Shown here piece after piece: positions 43,977 to 57,232 of a stretch of DNA of 64,000 nucleotides. The notes below the pieces were generated by a model, which saw only the letters and a list, made by a program, of their open reading frames with translations, made no database searches and was not told the DNA's origin. This DNA comes from Coprinellus micaceus (Eukaryota > Basidiomycota > Agaricomycetes > Agaricales > Psathyrellaceae): contig OX596340.1 of NCBI GenBank assembly GCA_951394405.1, positions 1,674,001 to 1,738,000 on the forward strand, in the 5' to 3' direction. The translations under genes and the position numbers were made by a program. Position 1 is the stretch's first letter; each line of letters opens with the position of its first letter.

Positions 43977-46900
43977 TCATAACCTATACCTACTTGTGAT
44001 CAACTTCACCCTCTTTACATCCCTGGGCATGAACTTGTCATAGATCCGATCCATGACCGATGGTTGCTGTGGCGCCCCCTGCCTCTGCCAAAACTTCACG
44101 ATAGCTCTCCTCCACTTTTTACACACGTGAGTGCAGCTCGACCACGAGCATTCCACGTGGACCCAGCGGTACATCGCCTCGATGTGGCTCTCTGGTCCAC
44201 CCACTGACACTCCGTTGACCGGACTCCCCGCGATAACAGTGAGATTGCCATGTAGCTTGAGGAGAGCTTCCGTTCGTTTACGGTCCTTTTGCATGGCATC
44301 AGGGCTGTCGTCGAGTGCAGGGAAGGCGCTGTATCGTGTATGGTTGGAGGGTACTTCGCTCATCACTCGGCGGTGGGTTGGGCGCATTGGCAGGCGCGCC
44401 GTCGATTGTAATGTAAGCATGTGTGGCGGGACCATCGTCGTGGCACTACTAGGTTCTTCCAGGGTTTCTTCCAGGGTTTCTTCAAGAGACGCAGCGATAC
44501 CGAATAACCACAACTCCACATCAAACTGCATTAGCTCCTTGACCAGCGCTGGGGAGTCGACCACAGCGAAGGAGCAGAACTTGCCGAGGTGGAGTGCAGA
44601 GAAAAAATGTGCGGCATCATCTGGGTCGATGGAATAGGGGGTTGCTTGTCGATGATGACCCCTCCGGAAGGTTGTGAGGGTAGCAGGGGCGGAGTAAGGG
44701 AAGCCATCGTGGTATGCTGTGTCTCCCGTGGCGGAGAAGGACGAAGACGAGGAAGCAGGAGATAGAACAGTTTTTCCGGACTTGGAATATGTTGCGGAAC
44801 TGGGGTGGCTTCTATCGACCGCAGGCTGCGCCGAGTACTGGGGAAATGTCAGGTTAACGATCACTCGGATTATGGGCAGTTGCTTACTTGGATACTCGCA
44901 CTCTTCAGATACCTCACCGCCAAATCCGTGTAGAGCTGCGACCTCGATACATACAGCCCTTTCGCCCTCTTCGGATCCCTGATAAATTCCCCAAACGTCA
45001 TGTCGTGAAACGTGACCACCCTCCTCAATGCCGTCCCTCCCCCTCCGTGAGACCGATTCAAAAGTCCAGGAACAGCGGGGAACACGTCCAGCTCGTCTTG
45101 GGGTACTGGGACGTCGAGGATGGCGCTCAACAAACCTCCCACCAAAGCAGCTTCGTAGCACTTTCCTTCTCCAGCACCATCCCAATCAAAGCCGTAAAAC
45201 AGCGCGAGGCGGGGCAAGGTTAAATCGACACCCGCTCCGGTGCTCAAGAGCTCGTCAATTTCCCTCATAACCTTCGCTAACTTCGATACGTCCGTCAACC
45301 CACTCTGCTCCGCGGCATCTTGAATAATCACGCCGTACAATGCGTCTAGAGCAGCATATGGGTTTTGGTAGCTCTTGGTGAATTTAGCTTGAAGAACCAG
45401 TCGCAAAAGGCGCCGTGGGTCAGACGATTCGGAAAGGTTGTCGAACACGCCCCAATCGCCTCGGGTGATGAACCGGGCGACGGCCAGTGCGTAAGAAAAT
45501 TTTCCCGATGCGTTGTAGACGAGGAGGTTGATTGGGCTCTCTTTGTCGTCACGGCTGATATCATTCGAGTCGGGCCAGCCTACGTTCCTCGGAAGGCCAT
45601 ACCACCGCCTGCAAATCTCGTTGAACTTGCACTGGAGGTACACGCGGATATCCACTTCTGTATCCTCAGATGCCCCCGGTTCATCGTCCTTCTCCAAGCT
45701 ACCCTCCTTCCTTTGCAAAGCCCTGGCTCTCCTCCCCCGCCCACTACCGCCCCCCGAGCGTGTTGTCTTCCCTGCGCTCTTCTCCGCGAAGGGCAGAAAC
45801 AGGCGATAAGTCACCGAATCGAGATCAGGGTGGAGCTTGAACTGCCTCTCAATCGTCCTGTGCGGCTTGCTCGACACCACGAGGCGGAAGTGTGGTACGA
45901 ATCGCCTCAAGTCCTGGGACAGCTTCCGAATGAGGTTGAGTACCTCCATCTGATCTTCGTCGTTAATGCACTCGTCAACAGCGTCGATCAAGATGACGCG
46001 GTGGGTAGAGCCCATGTGGTGTCGGAGGCGACTTCCACCTGCTTGGCGCTGTGCAAGGATCGCCAGCGGTTGTAGGATGAGTTCCTCCATCTGCGTCGCC
46101 AGGCCACTCGAACTCGTCCTGCCCGCCCCGCTCGTGTTCGAGTCCTCGTCGCCCAGGGTCAGCACTCCTACGTCCCGTTCAATGACCTTCCCAATAAGCT
46201 CCCCAAGCCCGGGAATGCTCCTCGCAAGCTGGTACCCGAGTGTCGTCACGAATTTGCTCTTGTTATTCCTCGGACTGCGGTGATATCTGAAGAAAAAGCT
46301 CGCAGCGAGCAAGGGCACTGGGGGGTCGGGCGAGTCACGGTACTGATCCTCACTAGCACTGAACTGGGAGACGGTATGTGTGTTGGAGCACCGTTCAGCA
46401 ATCGTCTGCATCAAGGACGACTTCCCCGAACCAGTGAGCCCTGTGAGCCAGAGGACGTGCTCCGGCTGTGAGGGAGGTGGTGCCATTGATGCTGAACGGT
46501 TCCTGGCCGCATTGCTGCGAGCGTGTGGCCCGTAGAACGAGAGCGTGGCCGACGTATAGGTTGGGGTAAGGGGTGGGGCCTCTGCTATGGGACTGGAGCC
46601 AGCAGACGATGGTGGGGTATACTGAATCCAGCTCATGACGTCGTCTACTATCGCTCTGTGTGTTTCCGGGTGGCAGGTTGGCGCGCTGAATCGCTCAACG
46701 ATAGAGTCGTGGACCGCGCCATGTGCGATGTGCGTGTATAAGAGCTGCAGGCCTGTGGATGGTGTCAAGGCTAGCCATTGCATTAGCATCGGGCTACGTA
46801 CCTGCCGGGGGCCTATGGTGCTGCGTGATAGGCGAAAATCTCCTCCGCATGCTATCCGCGGACGGTGAAGCAACTCTCGGGGTATACTGGCCGTCTTGTG

Positions 46901-47126
46901 TGTACTGTGATGTCCGGGGAGTGTCGTCTCCGTCGTCAGAAGTGAGGTACTCGTATTGCTCGGGGTACGGTGGGGGTATCAGTGGTGGTGGAGGGGTGCT
47001 CAAATCGATGTGCCGCACTCCTTCTCCGTCAACGAGGCGAAAATCTTGATAGTTGCTGGTGTCGAAATCATCGAAAGTGTGGGGGTGGTCGAGCAGGGTT
47101 GGGCTTGATGCGATCGAGTACGACAT
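43977..47126 (-). CDS. NACHT-type NTPase (STAND/NLR-like)
   Basis: A 1016-residue signal-transduction NTPase of the fungal NLR type. Exons 46802..47126, 44888..46752, 43977..44837. The first ~110 residues are Pro/Tyr/Ser-rich and disordered. The P-loop EHVLWLTGLTGSGKSSLMQT sits near residues 207-226. LAASFFFRYHRSPRNNKSKF and GYQLARSIPGL follow, with Walker B HRVILIDAVDECINDEDQ and FRLVVSSKPHRTIE, the usual order in NACHT domains. The C-terminal third lacks obvious WD40, ankyrin or TPR repeats; it has a low-complexity zone with three LEET/LEEP units (see repeat) and a Trp-rich end (VECSWSSCTHVCKKWRRAIV). Fungal NLRs act in self/non-self recognition; role here inferred from family. Confidence 0.85.
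44454..44485. repeat. 12-nt tandem repeat inside the NACHT gene
   Basis: Nearly three copies of TTCTTCCAGGGT in tandem, coding L-E-E-T / L-E-E-T / L-E-E-P on the minus strand. Copy number could vary between strains without changing the frame. Confidence 0.7.
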
Positions 47127-47844
47127 GCTGAACGGGCCTGGCTTCACCCGAGGCTGATGACGGCGATGGTAGGAAGAGAAGCGTTAGGGGCTTCAGGATC
47201 CGCGTGTATATGTATTAAGTCGATGGATCCAGCTGGTGACTGGAAGCCTCGCGGCTATATCACAGGATACACCAAGCCCACTTGATAAGGAAACAAGCAC
47301 CACGGGTAACGGAGGTGAGTTTGTATCCGCTGGCCACGGTGTCCGAGTTGGAGGTGGTGCGTTGAAACCTGGAAACAGGATCCAGAAGTGCTGAGTCGGA
47401 CATACGATGTCGGAAGTCGTTGTGAACCGCCACTCACCACAAATCTGGGCTCTGTCATCCCACCACGTTCCCTGCGCCTTTTCCCCGATGAGAAAACATC
47501 CTTGCACCAGGCAGCAGAAATGCCCGGATTGGGCGAACACATGGCGAACCAAAACGAGGCGATGAACAAATGGAGTGGATAACGGCATTCTTTAAACACG
47601 AACGAGGACGAGAAAGGTCAAAGTGCTGTTAACAGTGCTGAATCGACACCGGGTATGCAAATCGTCCGCATTTGCATGGCGAGATGGTTATGGAAAGAGT
47701 CCAACCTACGTGGGAAAAGCTACATGGTGGGCGAACAGGAGCTGAACCCTCTCCGAGAGATCTCCTTCACTTCAACCATTTCCAATACGTCGACCCCCTG
47801 CGTTGAAACTCGAAGATCCAAATTGTAGTACATTTGGCTCTACA
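47127..47844. other. Spacer upstream of the NACHT gene with a doubtful ORF
   Basis: 718 bp. A 131-codon frame on the minus strand (47193-47588, MPLSTPFVHRLVLVRHVFAQ...) has no motif and overlaps the likely promoter of the NACHT gene. I do not call it a gene. Confidence 0.3.
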
Positions 47845-48644
47845 TCATAGACTTTGAGAGTATGGGATAATATGGCACCTGGAAAGTGCATCAGCTGCAC
47901 AGCATCCCTCCTGAGATTGCTCGAACTCACCCGAGAAGCCCTCTTCCACCCCATTTTCGCGGCGTCAATGAAACAGTCTTGTTCTCGTGGCCGCGGAGGA
48001 CTTCAATCGCGATAGGTCGCTATGACGTTGCCGCGTTAGGCCTGAGTTTTTGAACCCGGTGCGTTGGGGAACTCACATTCTCATTCGCACCAACAAGGTT
48101 GACCAAAGGCTGCAATGTCCCATTCGTGAACGAGCGGTGGGACAAACCTCCAAATTTGATGACGAGGTCCTCCCGTTGCAATCCCTGGGGGAGAAGACCA
48201 TGTCAGAATCAGCACACCCCATGTGTGCATTGAAATGGCGAAGGCGCGTACCGCATCACTCGCAGGACTATTCGGTGCGACCCCATCCACTCTTGCAAAT
48301 GGTTTTGGCTGGCCGCCACTCTCCACTTCAGCAGCACTCGAACCTCCGTCCCCATTCGCCTCGGGCAAAGCGTAGATCAACTCCAACGCCGTCGCCATCT
48401 CCTCCATAATGGCCTTCAAGTCATTCCTCAGCTCAATTATCCTCTTTCTCGCACCTCGTACCGCATATATGTCGACATCTGCGCGTGGAAAACCTTCCCG
48501 ATCGATGAGAGGCGTCTCCATCGTCACGTCGTTGGCCTTGAGTATGCTGAAGTGGGCTTCGAGCTCAGCTTCGATATTGCTCCGTGATTCCATGAGCTCC
48601 TTGGCCCGTTCGCGAGGGTTCTCCGGAGACATCGCGGTTGACAT
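47845..48644 (-). CDS. NAS2: 26S proteasome assembly chaperone Nas2 / PSMD9 (p27)
   Basis: Chaperone that binds Rpt5 during assembly of the proteasome base. Exons 48252..48644, 48077..48184, 47931..48019, 47845..47878 give 207 residues. The N-terminal helical domain is clear: AKELMESRSNIEAELEAHFS, NDVTMETPLIDREGFPRADV and DIYAVRGARKRIIELRNDLK. A linker leads to the PDZ domain: PFARVDGVAPNSPASDA, GLQREDLVIKFGGLSHRSF, VLRGHENKTVSLTPRKWGGR, ending LLGCHIIPYSQSL. Length and order match the family. The last coding exon has only 34 nt. Confidence 0.9.
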
Positions 48645-48914
48645 CTTTGATCAAGACGAATAGTATTGGCAGTCGTGATAGGTATTGTGGTGGTAGTGAA
48701 CGGCAGAGAGACAGTCCTAGCGCTTGCGTGTCCGAGTCGGCGCTTCGCTAATCACCTGCCCTTTTAGGATAGGGGCTACTCCGAGTCTGCCCATGATGGT
48801 GGATCGACATGCGGGAGCATTCGCGCTTCTGTGAGCTCACAATTCTGTTGATTTGACTCGAACACAAGCTAACGACTTCCATACATCGCAAGAAGAGTTG
48901 GTGGTCCCTTCTCT

Positions 48915-50088
<1,174 letters not shown>

Positions 50089-50141
50089 CTTTCTGGGGTT
50101 GAGAAATGGTCGAGCTCAGCTAGTTCTCGATTCAATCCCCT

Positions 50142-50162
50142 GTTTTTATACAGGCTTTTATA
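50142..50162 (-). promoter_or_regulatory. TATA boxes of THI4
   Basis: Two TATAAAA-like elements in tandem, about 55 and 70 bp upstream of the THI4 start on the minus strand. Confidence 0.5.
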
Positions 50163-51714
50163 CGGGTTCCTTATCTCTGATCAACCACCCCATAGATTTG
50201 TTTCGACTTCGAAGTCGGAGCTAGCTATACATAGTCCGTAGGCCTATCGTTGCTTCTCCCAAGTTCCACTACCAATCAGGCGTAAGGCATTGTATTGCGA
50301 TCCTCATGTTTCTTTCGCACACTGATCCTTCCATAAGATACCAGTCCTCGTCATGCGACTTTTCGCCGTTTCATGGGAGAAGTTCGAGGCACACACCAAC
50401 GTTTTGACCCTATTACGCCACGCCGCCCAGCCCCCCATTGGGCCCAAGAACGCTTTCGGGATGGGTTGGGGAGAGTGCAAGTGACATCTTCCACAAAGAA
50501 AGAACCCCGAATGGTTTAAGCCGAACACATGATCGTAGGTATTGAGAACCGTGCCAGTTAATGGGTTTCTGGGAACTGACTCATCGGCTCAAAGCTCGGA
50601 ACGCTGTGGGCGCTTAATCGTCATTCTGCCAAGCGACCAATTTGTGAGTCCAGGTGAGGTACCAAGGATCGTAACTTTAGTTCTGGGGTCTGCAGCCTCT
50701 CGATTTGCCGGAGCAGGTTTTAAGACGCTCTTGGCCGTTCTCTCGAAATACACCCAGAGTGCACTCGGAAAGCGAGCGGACGCATTCTCGCGCCCACCCT
50801 TCGACTCGGTCTCAACGTGCAATGCTCCCCTGATCGGTGCCCGGGTGCAAGCCCGTGGCCAAAGCGGTAATGAAGCAACCTGGGAGCCGAATGTACTGGC
50901 TAAGCGCCGACTAAAGACCGGGGTCCACTTCGTCTATCCTACGCTTCGCCTGCCCTCTCTTCCCAGTCCTTGGTTCAGCGGTCTGGGTGATGACGCAATG
51001 TCTCGGGGCCTTCGGCCGAATGATCCTCCGCCACAATGAAGACCGAGCCACCCAATCTCCTCCGCTGCTTTTCCTTCGAATAAGCTCAAGCTCTCGTTCC
51101 TCAAGTCTTGGGGGCCGCGAGGCCACTTTCTCGAAGATGGGAGCTTCATCGAATGCGAGCGTGTCAACAGGGTCGGTGGTTGCTTTGACTTGGAACGATA
51201 TGTCGGGAAAGTTGGCGCTCGGAGTCTCGGTCTCTTTACATTTTGCGTACAACGTCCATAGATATCGGCAAGATATTAAATCTGTGACAGCCCTCAGCAC
51301 CCTGACAAACCGAACCAGGCGTTTGTGCACCTCATTTCGAGGGTATCTTGCGCCCAATGCAGGCAGGGGACCGGCCACCAGAGAGTGCGGAGGTTGGGGA
51401 ATAGAAAGCCGGATAGCCGTCATTTGATCAAGCAATTTCGAGCCAAAACAATTATAATTCCGTTCTTCTTCTTGGCACCTTTCCATCACCTCCCTCCTCC
51501 TCCCATCCCGTCGTCTTCGCCTCGCTCTTTGCCACCCATCCAAGGCCAGCCCCCTGTTAGCGAAGACAGCTTGCTCGAGCAAGGCGAACCTGAGGACCAG
51601 TCCTGACTAGTGAAAGTGAACGGATTTGAGGCAACCTACCAGATACCCGCCCGAGGAGGAACCACGCACGACTTACACGACATTTTGCCACGCTCAAACC
51701 GACCACGATATAGG
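50163..51714. other. Spacer THI4 / chorismate mutase with an unplaced 223-codon ORF
   Basis: About 1.55 kb. A minus-strand frame at 50911-51582 codes 223 residues with some protein character (FPDISFQVKATTDPVDTLAF, EKVASRPPRLEERELELIRR) but no recognised motif, and its start lies close to the divergent chorismate mutase gene. It may be a lineage-specific gene or chance. The remainder shows nothing. Confidence 0.3.
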
Positions 51715-53008
51715 ATGATCTCGCTCAATCTCACTTCGGGGGAGGACCCACTGAACCTCGACCGGATTCGCGCCGTTCTGGTGCGGCTGGAGGATACCAT
51801 TATCTTTGGGCTCATTGAGCGGGCTCAGTTCGCTCACAACCCCCAAATGTACCAGCGAGGGGCCTTCAAGGAACTTTTGGATCTTGGGTTCAAAGGTAGT
51901 TGGCTGGAGTGGTTCTTGAAGGAGACGGAAACCTTCCATGGTGCGTTGGGCGCCTAATTGGCTTCTTGTGATGTGGGGTTTGGGTGTCTGACTCATTCTT
52001 CGTTCCATGCGTTCAGCCAAAGCGAGAAGGTACACGAGGTAAAATTTCTGCATCATTGTCGCTCAGATCCTTGTGGTCTCATACTCTTCATAACAGTCCA
52101 GACGAATATCCTTTCTCATCTGGCCTCCCCGACCCCGTCCTCCCACCCGTCGATTTCCCCAGAATCCTCTACCCAAACAACATCAACGCCAATCCCTCCA
52201 TTCTCTCCTTTTACACCCGCGCCATTGTCCCTCGCATCACCCGGCGAGCTACTCTCTCTCTGGCAGCGCAGAAACGAGCCAATGGCCTCACCGGAGACCA
52301 AGAATTCGAGGATGATGGCAACTACGGCAGTGCTGCGACCATGGATGTCGAGGTGCTGCAGTCTGTCAGCAAGCGTGTCCATTATGGTGCGTCGTCTCTT
52401 CTCATCATGGAGACCATGCGGTGATCTTCGAACCTCTTGGGCACTTGACCCTTTATCTCGATCTTATCTCGAATTCCGGCGCTTATTGCTTTCTGGTGAA
52501 TAGGCAAATTTGTGTCAGAGTCGAAATTTATGAGCGACCCTGCTGCATTCATCCCCTATATCATCAAACCTAACCGCGACGCCCTGGAGAGGCTTATCAC
52601 GAAGCCAGAGGTGGAGCGCAAGCTCCTCTTGCGGTTACAGAAGAAGGCTGCAACCTATGCCCAGGACCTCGGACCAGACGGCGACCCAATCCCCCCGCCA
52701 ACGAACGGCAAGGGCCCCAATGGAGTGGTCAATGGGAACGGATACGGGAAGCTGGGCGACTTGGCGAAGCTCGATGTGGATGGGGTCGTGGATTTATATG
52801 AGAGTTACATCATTCCCTTGACCAAGGAAGTTGAGGTGAGTCGCATCCCTGATTCATGGATCGGTGGACCTGAAACGAATTTCTATGATAGGTCGAATAC
52901 CTGCTCCACAGGCTCGATGGCCTGACCCAGGACGACATCGATAAGCTTCTTGAGATCTCTAAACAAAAGGCCCAGAAGGCAAAGGGCGAGGCTAACCGAA
53001 CCCCGTAG
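51715..53008 (+). CDS. ARO7: Chorismate mutase
   Basis: Converts chorismate to prephenate for phenylalanine and tyrosine synthesis. Exons 51715..51940, 52017..52038 (22 nt), 52097..52386, 52504..52835, 52892..53008 give 328 residues. Eukaryotic AroQ motifs: [20 protein letters not shown] with the active-site Arg and Glu region, [51 protein letters not shown] and, near the end, [17 protein letters not shown]. Compared with the ~256-residue yeast enzyme it has a longer Gly/Asn-rich insert (about residues 220-255) and a Lys-rich tail. The Tyr/Trp allosteric loop seems kept. Confidence 0.92.
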
Positions 53009-54155
53009 CCTTGATTCCTTCTTAGTGGGTCAATCCATGGCTGTCCAAAACGGAGGCTAGCCTCTGGCGCGACTTTTTGGATCGGAAGGGTACTAGCATG
53101 ATAGAAGGACACCATCGCATGGTCCATTTATTAACTAACTATCAACTAACAACATCGTCTGGTATTACACCACCGCGGAACACGGATAAATGCGCACCAA
53201 CGTTCTAGTGTCGTCGAGTACGCCGCTCCGTGTGGGTGATACGCACTAGGTAATCTCAATGCACCAGGAGGCATTTCGCGTCGAAAATTTGATGGTTCTT
53301 CCATACTCTCCTTCCTCGTCCCGTCTACACAGGATCGTCATTAGATCTGCCTTAAAATCAAGTTACGTATGTCAGACCTGTCAACCAGAAGCACCAAAGA
53401 TCGATTTCAGGTAGGCAGGGTGGCCTAAGTTAAGCGCCCGCAAGCAGTGCTTCTCGGACCCACCTTCCACAACACGCGACAACAACGCGTCAGTTGGATC
53501 CCACATTGAAGCTGAGCAATGGCGAACACGAATTCAATTTAGACGCATCAACAGAAGTAAGAGGCAAAGGCAGGGGCAATCGCTGCTGTAGTCGAGGGGG
53601 AGCAGAAGGAGGGTGATGGCTACAATGGGTAGAGCTGAAATAAAAGTGACAACATTCGGATGAAGTGGTGAAACGCGTACAAGTTCGCGAGGTGGAGAGA
53701 GAGACGAAACGAATGGTGGGGACGTGCGAGGAACACACACGGGAAAGGTATCAGGGAAGAAGGGAAGAGGTATCACAGAAAAGTAAAGGGTCCATCCAGG
53801 GAGGAGGTCCGTCCAGGGAGCTAGGAGGGAAGAGAAGAAAAGTAACTCGGGTTATAAGGATACGAAAGTAAGTGTAAGGCAACGAGCCAACAGGAAAGCA
53901 ATAGCGAAAGGCTTGAAATACAAATAAGAAGTGGGAAAGAGCACAACGGAGGCGGTGAGCAAGGGAGTGGGAGACGGCCTGAGTAAGAATACAAGAAGGA
54001 TAGACAGTGGGGACAGCCCATAGATGATGCATAGATAGCAGCATAAAGAGAGGAGAGGAGAGGGAGATTCAGGTGACAGACCCAAGGAGATGCATCAGAG
54101 GCCGAGATCTAATAAATAAATAAGGGAAGTGCAGTCAGCCACATCAGTATGTGGT
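53009..54155. other. Convergent spacer, pyrimidine-rich on the minus strand
   Basis: 1147 bp between chorismate mutase and the septin-like gene. About 53560-54080 is strongly C/T-biased on the minus strand, likely the 3' UTR of the septin gene, with AATAAATAAATAAG at 54110-54123. Long stop-free frames there are a composition effect. Confidence 0.4.
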
Positions 54156-56434
54156 TCAAGGGAAGTCTAACAAACCTTCGAGCAAACGCTGCCGTTGCTC
54201 CTCAGATATCTGGGCGGTGGCACGGCGAGCGAGGAGTTTCTCCGTTCGATACTTCTCATAGAGAACTTCCTTGGTGCGAATCTTCAGGAGCTGTGAAGAC
54301 AGTTGGTAAGAAATAGATCTCAGTTTGGGACAATGGAAGGGCGAACCTTGAGATGCGTCGAGAGGATAGCCGTTCTCATCGCGGCAAAGTCGCAATGGTT
54401 GGGATCCAAGACATCAATCGTACCCCAACGGTACTTCCTCACGAACACGCCCTTCAGATCCTCCGGTGGTCCACTGATAAATGGAAGATTCTTCACACTC
54501 TTCACCGATGCAGGGGTAGCCGGCACATTCACCTCGCTCGTATTCTCACTTTGAGTCCCCGCATTCGTCGGACTCTCCAAGCCCCCACTACTGGTGGAAT
54601 CAGTAGGTGCAGTTGGACGCCGCCTCCCAGGTTCTGGGGCAATCAGAGCGAAGGGAAGTAGAGAGGTGACAGGTTCCTTCGAGACGATGTGCGCGGAGAA
54701 GCGAATGTTGGCGACGCTCTCGCGATCATGAGAGTCAGGGGAGACGGGGCGGCGCTCGTCTTCTGCGACCTGGTGTAAATCCCTTCTTGATCGTGAGCGA
54801 GAGAGGGCCCTGTGCCGACTCGCCCGGAGCTTGATCACAGGACGAGACGCACGCTCGTCGTCAGCATCGACTTCGGGTTCGGCGGCTGGGGAAGCGCGTC
54901 CGTTCGCCTTGGTGGGAGTGGTATCGTCGGCAGTGGGAGCGTCCTCATTCTCTCCGCTGCTTTCCTTCTGATCCTCGCTGGCGCTTCCATTCTCATGGCC
55001 ATTCTCGCTGGGGAGAGGTGGGGCCGCGAACTTGGTGGTTCGCCTGGGACGTGGAGTAGCTGGCGGCTCTCTCTCCGCAGCTTCGGGGGGTGCGAACACG
55101 CCCAAGTCGATTCCCGCCTTCAAGAGATCGGTGCGTACAGCTTTCTTCACCGCTTGCAACTTCTCGTCCGTCAACGAGTCGGAGTGAGCAATGACAGGCA
55201 GAACGTTGGCTCGGGCAGAAATACGGCGAATGACTCGAATTTCGGAGGGTGAGAGGGAGAGAACGTCGGAGGGACTATCGCCTTGCTCTGGGTCGTGAAC
55301 GGATTCGTCGTCTTCGTCGTCGTCGGAAGAGTTGTCAGAAACGAGGTCGGGGACGTTGGAGACCGCCGTCTCCGAGAGCGTCTTCGTAGGGAAGGTTGTT
55401 TGAGTTCCTCGCTCTTCCGCCGTCATCACCGAAGCAGGGTCGATCATGTAGATACAGCTGGCACCAGAGTATGAGCTTGAGTGAAAGGGAAGGTGATGGA
55501 AGGCGGTTAGGGGACGTACAGGTGAATGTGCTGGTCGCCCTTGTTCTGGCGAACGACTTTGGATTCCTACCCAAGTTTAGTGGCATACACGCGGGGGGCT
55601 GAAGGGTAACTCACCTCGTTCATCGTATCCGCGTACTGAGCGTCTAGATACTTGATAACGTTATTCACCTGCCTCTCCAACTTCAACTCCCTGCCCTCTG
55701 AGAAGTCCAACCCAGGCGTGTCAATGACCGAGAACAATATCCTGTCGAAACGAGACTCGCAAATCTCCACGCACGCCGTCTGAATTGCCTGGGTCGACTT
55801 GGTTGTGCCCTTGAGGAAGTGACTAAGCGCCGCCCGCTGGTCCTCAGTTGCCAGCGGCGAGAGGTCTGCCGTATCCAGCAGCAGTCGCAAGAGTGAAGTC
55901 TTGCCTGTGCCTTTGCCACCAGCGACCTACAAACACGCGAAACGCGTCAATAGTCCGTTTCGCTGGCACTCCAGGAAAAAAAAGGACCCCTGTCCTCCGT
56001 GCGGTGGCACTCACCATCAAGTTGAACGTTGGGGGGACTCTCGCTCGCTTCTGACTGTACCGGCCAGTCGAGGACATCATCGTCGCTCTCTTGGGTTCAA
56101 ACGTCGGGGGTCCACCTGCGGACATATACAGCGCCGAAATGGCACCAGGACCAGCCTCCAGGACTGGCGCTACTGTCCCACTCTCTGAGGGGCGGAAGGG
56201 CTTGTGAAAGGGTATCGCGGTGCGTTCGGAGGCCATGGACACCTTGGCCGCGTTCGGAGCTGGTTTCTCGTCTTTTTCCTCGCTGTCGGTTGGGATTGCC
56301 TCTCGAATGGCCGAAACGTCGATCAGGTCTTCAGGCCATGGGATTCCTTGGCTATTGAGCGTCGGTAGTGAAGGCGACGAGGGTATCGGGGGCGACGGCG
56401 CCTCCTTCTTGGATTTGCGACGGAAGGTGAACAT
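54156..56434 (-). CDS. Septin-type GTPase, non-canonical, copy 1
   Basis: A 674-residue protein with a septin-type G domain. Exons 56015..56434, 55615..55926, 55520..55566, 54347..55457, 54156..54290. The N-terminal 140 residues are Ser/Pro-rich (MFTFRRKSKKEAPSPP). P-loop VAGGKGTGKTSLLRLLLD, G3 ILFSVIDTPGLDFSE, then HLCIYMIDPASVM, G4-like NVLPVIAHSDSLTDEK (AHSD in place of AKAD) and the septin-unique-like segment VRKYRWGTIDVLDPNHCDF. A ~190-residue acidic insert separates the last two. The C-terminus is a short helix (LLKIRTKEVLYEKYRTEK). Septins form filaments at the cell cortex; the diverged G4 and the insert make ordinary filament assembly uncertain. Paralogous to the next gene, with the same intron positions. 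Confidence 0.83.
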
Positions 56435-57232
56435 GGTTGAACGCGTCCGGGGATGAAGAGGCCAGCGAGCGTGGCACGGAGGTCACGGATGAGAAGGAAG
56501 AGAACGCGGCAAGACGGAAGAAGCGAAGGAGCGCGGAAGAAGGCTGGGAGACGGCGGCGTCGCGTGTGACAGAACCTGTGCGTCGAGTGGCGAGGTCGCA
56601 GAGGTGCGGTCGGCGTCGAGCCCTACGGTGGCAAGGACTGGGGTATATCTGCCGTACAACGTAGGAAAGCACAAGGAACTCGCCAGTGATTTTCATCGGC
56701 CCATTTGCTCAGTCCTCAAATACTGCCGTGTTCATGATCATCAAAGGGGTACACGCTCTCCGAGGACCATCCATACTGGCACGGCACAATAACCTCGTTT
56801 TTGAATGGTAAAGAATACAAGTTGCAGCTCTTCTACTGCTATATGCAAAAAATGATAGCTAGCTATTCACTGGTGGAAGCCCAAAACCCGCATGAAGACA
56901 TGGACACAAAGCAAAGAAAGAAAAGGAGGGTAAAACAAAGGCCATCATAATCATGGAATGGGCACTGCGAGCACAAGAGGAGGACGGACACACAGAATTC
57001 AATCTGAGTAAGGAGAGCATGAGTTGATAGATAGTGGGTTGGATAATGCGAGCACAACAACAGTAAATCTGGAATGGCGACCAGTTGGGAGAGAGGGATG
57101 GGCAAATATAATCTACATTTGGATGGGCATGTGGAGGACAGAGGGAAAATATTGGAAGGAACGGACATATAGCCATGAAAGCACTGGCGACGTAATTGGG
57201 AAATGTTCGAAGGGGGAATCGGGTATACCTGC
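56435..57232. other. Spacer between septin-type genes
   Basis: 798 bp: promoter of septin copy 1 and the 3' flank of the fusion gene. The part at 56860-57230 is pyrimidine-rich on the minus strand, like the 3' flank of copy 1. No gene supported. Confidence 0.35.

Noticed and set aside
50089..50260. TPP riboswitch upstream of THI4
   Set aside because: CAGAGATAAGG near 50175 is only weakly like the CTGAGA core; no matching ACC/GCCG arm was seen and the intron pattern is ordinary.
53751..54085. Several 66-97 codon hydrophobic minus frames
   Set aside because: They arise from a pyrimidine-rich tract read as Leu/Phe/Ser/Pro; three overlapping frames look alike, as expected from composition.
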